Shown: positions 57,836-64,000 of the stretch, one piece after another
How the letters are laid out: each line of letters begins with the position of its first letter
How positions within the stretch are numbered: position 1 is the stretch's first letter
Source of the DNA: Agrocybe praecox
Taxonomy: Eukaryota > Basidiomycota > Agaricomycetes > Agaricales > Agrocybaceae
DNA length: 64,000 nt
Assembly: GCA_964017145.1 (NCBI GenBank)
Contig: OZ024841.1
Coordinates: 2,728,001-2,792,000, forward strand
Direction of reading: 5' to 3'
The notes under the pieces: generated by a model
Told to the model about the DNA's origin: nothing
Seen by the model: the letters and a program-made list of their open reading frames with translations, nothing else
Database searches by the model: none
Position numbers and translations under genes: made by a program

Positions 57836-60689
57836 ATGCCTTTCATCAAGGTCGACCAAGTTGCCCAGGCGTATGATTATGTGATCGTTGGAGGAGGGGT
57901 ATGTTCAAGCAAACTATTCACTCCGAGTTGTTCTGATATATCTTGATTTTCATTGTCCATTTGCATCCCAGACTGCCGGCCTGGTAATCGCAGCTCGTCT
58001 TTCAGAGGATCCTTCGGTCTCTGTGCTCGTATTGGAGGCTGGGCAGCAGAATCTGGGTGACTCGAAGATCGACATGCTAGCTCAAATCGGAGCAACGTTC
58101 GGTAACCCGCAGGTAGTACATATGCTTCTTCTAACCTAGTTGTTGAACGTCCCAGAAAGTCGAGACTTATTCAATTTCCTCATAGTACGACTGGAATTTC
58201 CCAGTGGCGAGGCAGAATGGTCGAACATCTGATAGCCCTCCGTGGCAAAGAGGCAAAGGACTTGGTAGGTTTTATTTATTCATTCTTGTGCCATATTTAG
58301 GAAAGCGCGTACGTACTATTATGATCTAACGCCCAATTGATACTGTAGGCGGTAGCTCTGCGATGAACTTTTACTGCTGGATCAAGCCGCCTGCGGCAGA
58401 TGTCGACGCTTTTGAGGCTCTCGGGAATCCTGGATGGAACTGGGCAGAGTTTGAAAAATATTCCAAGAAAGTGGAAACGTAAGTACGTCCAGAACTTTTT
58501 GATCGCCGGACATATCCGTGTGGCACTGGCACTGTCGGGCTCTGAGCTCAAAGTTCAATTCTGTTACTTGTTCTATCCTCAAAATTGACAGGATGACCTG
58601 CTAATCCGTACTTTACTATTTTGTATAGTTTCCATCCTCCAACAAAAGAACAAATAGATAACTTCCCCATCAACTACGATCCAGCTTTCCGGGGTGATTC
58701 TGGGCCGATTCACATCACTTTCGCACCGCACTTTCACACCATTGATATTATCTTCCGGAATTCGCTGATTAACAAGGGTATCAAGGCAGCCGAAGAACCC
58801 TTAAGTGGTGATGTGAGTGACTATTACATATCGTGATGAATAATTGAGCGTATAACGTACACAGATTAATGGAACGTGGACTGCGACTTCCAACGTTGAT
58901 CCCAAAGGCTGGAGTCGATCCTATTCCGTTGCTTATCTCTTGCCCAACGTCCAACGCCAGAATCTGAACGTTTGTATTTTCTTCCACTCCTTATTGAGAA
59001 GACTCGCTGATTTAATTACGAAAAGGTCCTCACCGAGGTTTTGGTGTCTCGTGTCTTATTTGCCGACAGCGAAGGAAATGAAGATAAGACAGTCGCAGGC
59101 GTCGAATTTACTCACAATGGTCAGAAATACACTGCCAACGCCAATAAAGAAGTCATCTTATCTGCCGGGTAAGCATTTATGTGACTCGAAAGCAAAACGG
59201 AAAGAAATTGACAGATTATCTCAAAAACCGATTGACTTTAGTGCCATCAAAACCCCGCATATCCTAGAGCTCTCGGGTATTGGCCGCTCAGAAGTCCTAC
59301 AGAAGATTGGTGTAAATACCGTGATCGACCTTCCAGGTGTCGGAGAAAACGTACAAGAGCATATCGGCTTCGGTATTCCTTTTGAGCTCGATTCCAGTAC
59401 CACTCATGAGAGCCTTGACGTACTGCGCGATGCAGACCAGATCGTAAAGCATAAAGATCTCTAGTGAGTCTTCTGTCTGGGAGTTAAAAATTGATACGTT
59501 CCCTCAGCAATATTTTTCGTGATCAGCCTTCAGGGCCAAGGGCTCTACCGCAATGCAATAAGCTCCTTCGCCTACTTCCCGTTATCGGATATTGACGCTC
59601 AGGAAGCCGGGGAAATCACAAGCAGCTTTGAAGAGCATTACAAAACTTTAGAGAACGAAGGAAAATTGACACCGGGCCTCAAGGCGCAACTTGAGCTTCA
59701 AATCAAGATGTTGAAGAACAACAATATCCCTGATTGCGAGTTCGTCTCATTTCCTGGGATGTACTCACCAGTGTGTAAGTTGAAGATCTTCGCAACGGAG
59801 GCTGATGAATACATACTGATAGATGGTGCAGGCCCGATCGAGAAAGGAAAATCGTACATGAGCGTCGTTTGTATCTTGAACCACCCTGTGTCTCGTGGAA
59901 CAATCGTGCGTTCTTTGGCTTTTCATATCAATTATTTTCTTCATTGAGCTTGCTGTAGCATGCTCAAACGGATAACCCCGAAGACTATCCGCTGATTGAT
60001 CCTCACTACTTTGAGAGTGACATTGGTACGTCAATATCATACCTGCCACTGCTCGGGCGTGTTTCACAACCTTAAATCAAGATGCCGACGTCCTAGTTCA
60101 GCAGCTCAAGTTCGCGAGGTCTCTAAAAGACGTCGAACCATTCAAGTCATCTGTTATAAAGGAAGTCGGACCCAGTGTTGGTGCCAATACAGACGAGGAG
60201 ATGCGAGGTTAGTAAACTGCACCCAGACCATACCCTGAGCCCATGGAGTCCCTGTTTTTTTCATGTTACCTCCAGACTTTGCCCGCAACAATGCAGCTAC
60301 CATCTGGCGTACGTCCCCTTTGTCCTTTTATCTTTCTCACCGGGATAAAGCCTAAAATTGAAATACAGACACTGTGGGTAGCTGTTCGATGCTCCCACGT
60401 GAGCACGAAGGTGTTGTCGATCCCAAGTTGAAGGTACATATTTTCTTCGTATCAGATCGTCGAAGAGTTAGCGCTAAGCCAGTCACTCCGTCTCGTAGGT
60501 ATACGGCACCAAAAACCTGCGTATTGCTGATTTATCCATCATTCCTCTTCATATTGCCGCACATACCCAAGTAACGGCGTACGTTGTTGGAGAGAAAGGT
60601 AACTTCGCTTGCAATATGGCTGAATTTTTTTTTCTGACGAATGCCTCAACCTATCAGCTGCTGATCTTATCAAGGCTGACCAGAAGTAG
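57836..60689 (+). CDS. GMC oxidoreductase (FAD-dependent, aryl-alcohol/glucose oxidase-like)
   Basis: A flavin oxidoreductase of the glucose-methanol-choline family, which oxidises alcohols or sugars with FAD. It starts at 57836 with MPFIKVDQVAQAYDYVIVGG. The FAD-binding GGGTAGLVIAARLSED is split by an intron within the glycines. It continues with PPWQRGKGLGGSSAMNFYCW, DPKGWSRSYSVAYLLPNVQR and the GMC signature AIKTPHILELSGIG...VNTVIDLPGVGENVQEHIGF. The C-terminal active site is AATIWHTVGSCSMLPREHEG and RIADLSIIPLHIAAHTQVTA, with His in WHTVG and the second His in AAHTQ as the likely catalytic pair. It ends EKAADLIKADQK. More than ten small introns are implied. There is no signal peptide, so an intracellular location is likely. 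It is convergent with the repeat-peptide gene at 61098. Confidence 0.88.
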
Positions 60690-61097
60690 TATATTTTATG
60701 TGTCAAATTATTTTGAAAGTCAAGGAATCTCGATATCATGTAACTACTTTCCTTCCTATTCCATTCAGAGTCGGAAATAGACGCCTAAAAACGACCCATT
60801 GAGCCAAATGTAATGAAACAAAGACATATAAATTTGTACAAACAACTGTTTAGATACATTCCAAAATCTGGTAGGTATTTTTGTTTTTTTATACTACAGA
60901 CTAGGACTATTTTTTTCTGTTTCGTTTCGTGAAGAGAAGATAAACGTTCAAACTATTTGGCCACAACACATCACCGACGGAGAGCTGGAACGGCGGAAAC
61001 CTACTCGTACAATGCATTTCGGATCGAGGAGAAGAAAGATTCTGGATGATTTTGGATGAAGAAATTGACGATGTGAATGTTGGTTGTTGGGAGCAAC
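60690..61097. terminator. Convergent 3' region between GMC gene and repeat-peptide gene
   Basis: About 400 bp holding the 3' ends of two convergent genes. T-rich tracts (for example 60870-60882 and 60911-60920) are compatible with polyadenylation signals, but no precise site can be named. Confidence 0.4.
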
Positions 61098-62451
61098 TCA
61101 GTCGAGATCGCGCCTGCCGTGAGAATCTCCGTGTCGGCGGGCCTCCAACTCGCGCCTGTTGTGAGATCGTCCACGGGAATCACCGTGTCGGCGGGCCTCC
61201 AATTCGCGACGAGAGTTTGGGGTGCGACCACGACCATGAGAGTCACCGTGGCGGCGGGCCTCCAACGAGTCGCGCCTGTTGTGGGAGCGTCCACGAGAAT
61301 CGCCGTGTCGGCGGGCGTCTAGCTCGCGGCGGGAGTTGGGGGTGCGACCGCGACCATGGGAGTCGCCGTGTCGACGAGCGTCTAACTCGCGACGAGAGTT
61401 GGGAGTACGTCCACGGCCATGGGAGTCACCGTGTCGGCGGGCGTCCAATTCACGACGAGAGTTAGGGGTGCGACCGCGACCATGAGAGTCACCGTGCCTG
61501 CGAGCGTCGAGCTCACGACGTCCATGAGAGTCACCGTGTCGGCGGGCGTCCAATTCACGACGAGAGTTGGGGGTGCGACCGCGGCCATGAGAGTCACCGT
61601 GCCTGCGAGCCTCCAGTTCACGACGACCATGAGAATCCCCGTGGCGGCGTGCATCTAATTCGCGACGAGAGTTGGGAGTGCGGCCACGAGAGTCACCGTG
61701 GCGGCGCGCCTCCAGTTCTTCACGGCGGCCATGAGAGTCTCCGTGTCGGCGAGCATCCAATTCACGACGAGAGTTGGGGGTGCGGCCACGACCATGAGAA
61801 TCTCCGTGGCGGCGAGCCTCTATTTCGTCGCGACGGCCGTGAGAGTCGCCATGGCGGCGGGCATCAAGTTCTCGACGAGAGTTGGGGGTACGACCGCGAC
61901 CATGAGAGTCACCGTGCCTGCGAGCGTCGAGCTCACGACGTCCATGAGAGTCACCGTGTCGGCGTGCGTCCAATTCCTCACGACGGCCATGAGAGTCGCC
62001 GTGGCGGCGGGCGTCAAGCTCTCGGCGAGAGTTGGGGGTACGACCGCGACCATGAGAGTCACCGTGCCTGCGAGCCTCGAGCTCACGACGTCCATGGGAG
62101 TCGCCGTGTCGGCGAGCATCGAGCTCTCGGCGGGAGTTGGGGGTGCGACCACGAGAGTCTCCGTGCCTGCGTGCCTCCAACTCACGACGACCATGGGAAT
62201 CACCGTGGCGGCGAGCGTCTAAGTCACGGCGACCATGAGAGTCTCCGTGGCGCCTAGTCTCGAGCTGAACAACCTCTTTGACGACTGGAACTTCACGAGT
62301 AGCCAATTCTGCGGCACCCAAAGGAACGATCTAATGAAAAAATAAATCAGAATTGAGCAGTAAATATATATTAATCAATAATTACTGGAATAGCTTGTGC
62401 AGAAAGGACTGCAGCGAGGACAAAGGCGATGAAGCTCTTGTTGAATTGCAT
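61098..62451 (-). CDS. Secreted Kex2-processed-type repeat protein, 22 HGDS peptides (432 aa)
   Basis: Exon 1 (62451-62386) encodes the signal peptide MQFNKSFIAFVLAAVLSAQA plus IP. A 55-bp intron (GTAATT...TCATTAG) leads to exon 2 (62330-61098), starting IVPLGAAELATREVPVVKEV. From there to the stop the protein is a tandem repeat. There are 22 copies of HGDS, each preceded by Arg-Arg, alternating with acidic spacers such as ELDA, ELEA or EELDA that are also bounded by Arg-Arg. Ten units are short (HGDSHG), ten are longer and end TPNS (eight HGDSHGRGRTPNS, two HGDSRGRTPNS), and two end in SHN. Arg-Arg sites are classic Kex2 targets, so many small peptides would be released in the secretory pathway. 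The repeat has no Cys, Tyr, Phe or Trp. I know no named family with this sequence; it fits the general class of fungal Kex2-processed repeat proteins. Function is unknown. Confidence 0.88.
61101..62262. repeat. Coding minisatellite, 42- and 63-bp units
   Basis: The DNA underlying the HGDS protein. Units of 42 bp (14 codons) and 63 bp (21 codons) alternate, with one-codon insertions (EELDA, DEIEA). Silent differences between units are frequent, showing that the repeat is not freshly expanded. All insertions keep the frame. The plus-strand frames across it are shadows. Confidence 0.9.
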
Positions 62452-62526
62452 GTTGATAAGACTTGTTAGAAGTAGAGAAGTTTAGTCGAGTTGAAGACTG
62501 GAAGAAAGGGAGGGAAATGGGAACCC

Positions 62527-62533
62527 TTTTATA
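62527..62533 (-). promoter_or_regulatory. TATA box of the repeat-peptide gene
   Basis: The minus strand reads GGTATAAAAGGG about 76 bp before the start codon at 62451. That spacing would give a leader of about 45-50 bases. A strong TATA box is more usual for highly or conditionally expressed fungal genes than for housekeeping ones. Confidence 0.65.
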
Positions 62534-62539
62534 CCGTTT

Positions 62540-64000
62540 AACTTACAGCAATAGGGATTGGATACCCTGATGATTTCATAGCTATTTTCTGAGAATAATG
62601 GAGAGAGGTCTTGGCGTCAACTCAGAAAGACTGCAAGTTGCGCCATCTGGTTGCAATAAAAGATGAAAATAGGTCGCCAAGATGACTTAACGAACAAAGA
62701 TGAAAGGAACTGAAGTTTCGAACCGACAGGTACTGGGAGCCATATTCCGCAGTCATATAGATGATTAACGACAGCGTAAGCTCTGTCGCAATCTAGAAAT
62801 AAACCAGGGGCGTTTGAGATCGAAGTCCCTTTACTCGAGATTTACATACCATCAATTGAGCAGTGTTGTAGATGCTTAGAGTCAACCTATGAAGACAAGT
62901 GTTAAATTTCCACGCAGTCCGAATTTTCAATCTCCATAGTTTGCCTAGTAGACCCAAGAGAGCTGCGGAGCTGCGCTTTCGAGAAATATTGTCCTTTTTG
63001 AGCTTGACCGGGTCAATTTCTTCTCATGAAAGGACTCCCGGTATACTCCCTGTTATTTATACTTGAAGTAGCGCCAAGGCTAGATAGAAATAGAACGGGA
63101 GTAAATTATAAGTAAAAGAAACAATAACCATAGTTTACTCACTATTTGTCATAGGAAGAAAGATTCGACTATACCACCGAATTGCATACAGAAAGCAGCT
63201 CACAAAATGATCGTACAATACGAGAGAAAAGGTAGCTCGTGCCCCACAAAACGTAAGGTCGATCAACGGAGATGCACGCGACAGGACGAGGGAAGTTCTC
63301 GAGGACATCTAGGAGATAGAGCTATAAACGGTCTCGAAGAACGACCGAAGCGCAGCAAAGAGACGCTTAGACATGCGAGAAACTGTTTAAAATTGACAGT
63401 GGGGGCGGTAAATTTGGAAATAAAAAAGCCTCGGTACATACCCATCAAGACATAGAGCAACGGTTAATCTCCCACTGTTTGCAGAGAGAAATCCACGTTT
63501 ATGACCCAGAGTGCCTATGTGTTCCCAGCGACACGGTACAGGGTATCGAAACAGCGTGCATCTGACATGTCCAGGGATTATAAAAAGATAGAATTTCACT
63601 CCAGTATTCATTTCGGGGCCGTGCCATAGCGTCCATGGATATGGATAGGAACCGATAACCGGGTATCTGGATACCACAGCGTCGAGTTTCCCGAGCAAAG
63701 GATGACGATATACCCAGTTCAGCGGAGTTGGCTTGAAGAGAATATACCACGGTCTGTAACATAAAACAATTCGAGAGCAGAAGTTATAAAGCATTGAAGA
63801 ATGAATTATAGACGCTGTTGTGTCGTGGTGGTGGTAGCAAGTTGTAAGCGTCGACGTGATGCATGATGTGAGAAATTTCAGAAAACCCCCTGAAACTTAC
63901 GAAACTTAAAAGAGTCCGAGAGTTGAAAGAGTCACGTGAGGAAGTTCACAGTCCAGACTCCACATGATGACTGGAATCTCCAACGTCCATTGCCTAGGGA
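62540..64000. other. Unassigned end of window
   Basis: Overlapping minus-strand frames at 63263-63794 (one containing PTPLNWVYRHPLLGKLDAVV) do not show a family motif or consistent splicing. A gene running off the window edge cannot be excluded. No repeat or RNA gene was seen. Confidence 0.4.

Noticed and set aside
61046..62257. Long plus-strand open frames across the repeat-peptide gene
   Set aside because: They are antisense shadows of a GC-rich coding minisatellite. The minus strand has signal peptide, intron and TATA box, and the plus strand has none.
61098..62262. Classifying the HGDS protein as a dikaritin/ustiloxin-type cyclic peptide precursor
   Set aside because: The repeats contain no Tyr or other aromatic residue needed for the known cyclisation, and no UstY-like (DUF3328) gene is visible nearby. 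Only the broader Kex2-processed repeat class is supported.
63263..63794. Possible gene at the right edge
   Set aside because: Overlapping frames of similar length without a recognisable motif or consistent introns; not enough support for a call.

Overview
The window looks like a chromosome segment from an Agaricomycete (mushroom-forming) basidiomycete. Genes are split by many introns of about 45-70 bp with GT-AG ends. The gene content is typical of that group: NACHT-type NLRs, a paralogous family of seven-helix membrane proteins, a small Cys/His protein, an arrestin-like protein, and relics of hAT, Helitron and LTR elements.

Layout. (1) 1-6.1 kb is repeat territory. A degenerate array of ~170 bp units, partly in inverted orientation and broken by a 200-bp N gap, is interrupted by two solo-LTR-like insertions with target-site duplications and followed by a minisatellite. 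(2) 6.2-35.3 kb is an accessory region built by duplication. It holds a hAT relic, a broken NLR (A), a ~1.25 kb fragment copied from an alpha-mannosidase gene, an intact NLR (B) in a ~5 kb unit that also carries a MULE-like non-autonomous element, a tandem dispersed repeat, two paralogous membrane-protein genes plus a relic of a third, a Helitron helicase relic with a plausible Helitron 3' end, a second copy of the NLR unit (C, intact), and then the full-length alpha-mannosidase gene. (3) 35.5-60.7 kb is mostly conserved housekeeping: an MFS anion transporter, a UPF1-like SF1 helicase, an importin-13-like karyopherin, a small Cys/His protein with an in-frame stop, an arrestin-like protein, the exosome nuclease Dis3/Rrp44, methionine sulfoxide reductase A and a GMC oxidoreductase. 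(4) 61.1-62.5 kb, minus strand, holds the most striking gene. It encodes a secreted precursor of 432 residues made almost entirely of 22 HGDS-containing peptides separated by dibasic Arg-Arg sites, consistent with Kex2-type processing. It has a signal peptide, one 55-bp intron and a good TATA box.

Biologically, the left half resembles a fast-evolving non-self-recognition and transposon region. The right half is a stable gene-dense block ending in a putative secreted repeat-peptide gene, which lies tail-to-tail with a GMC oxidoreductase. All functional names come from reading translated sequence and recalled family motifs; no database search was possible.
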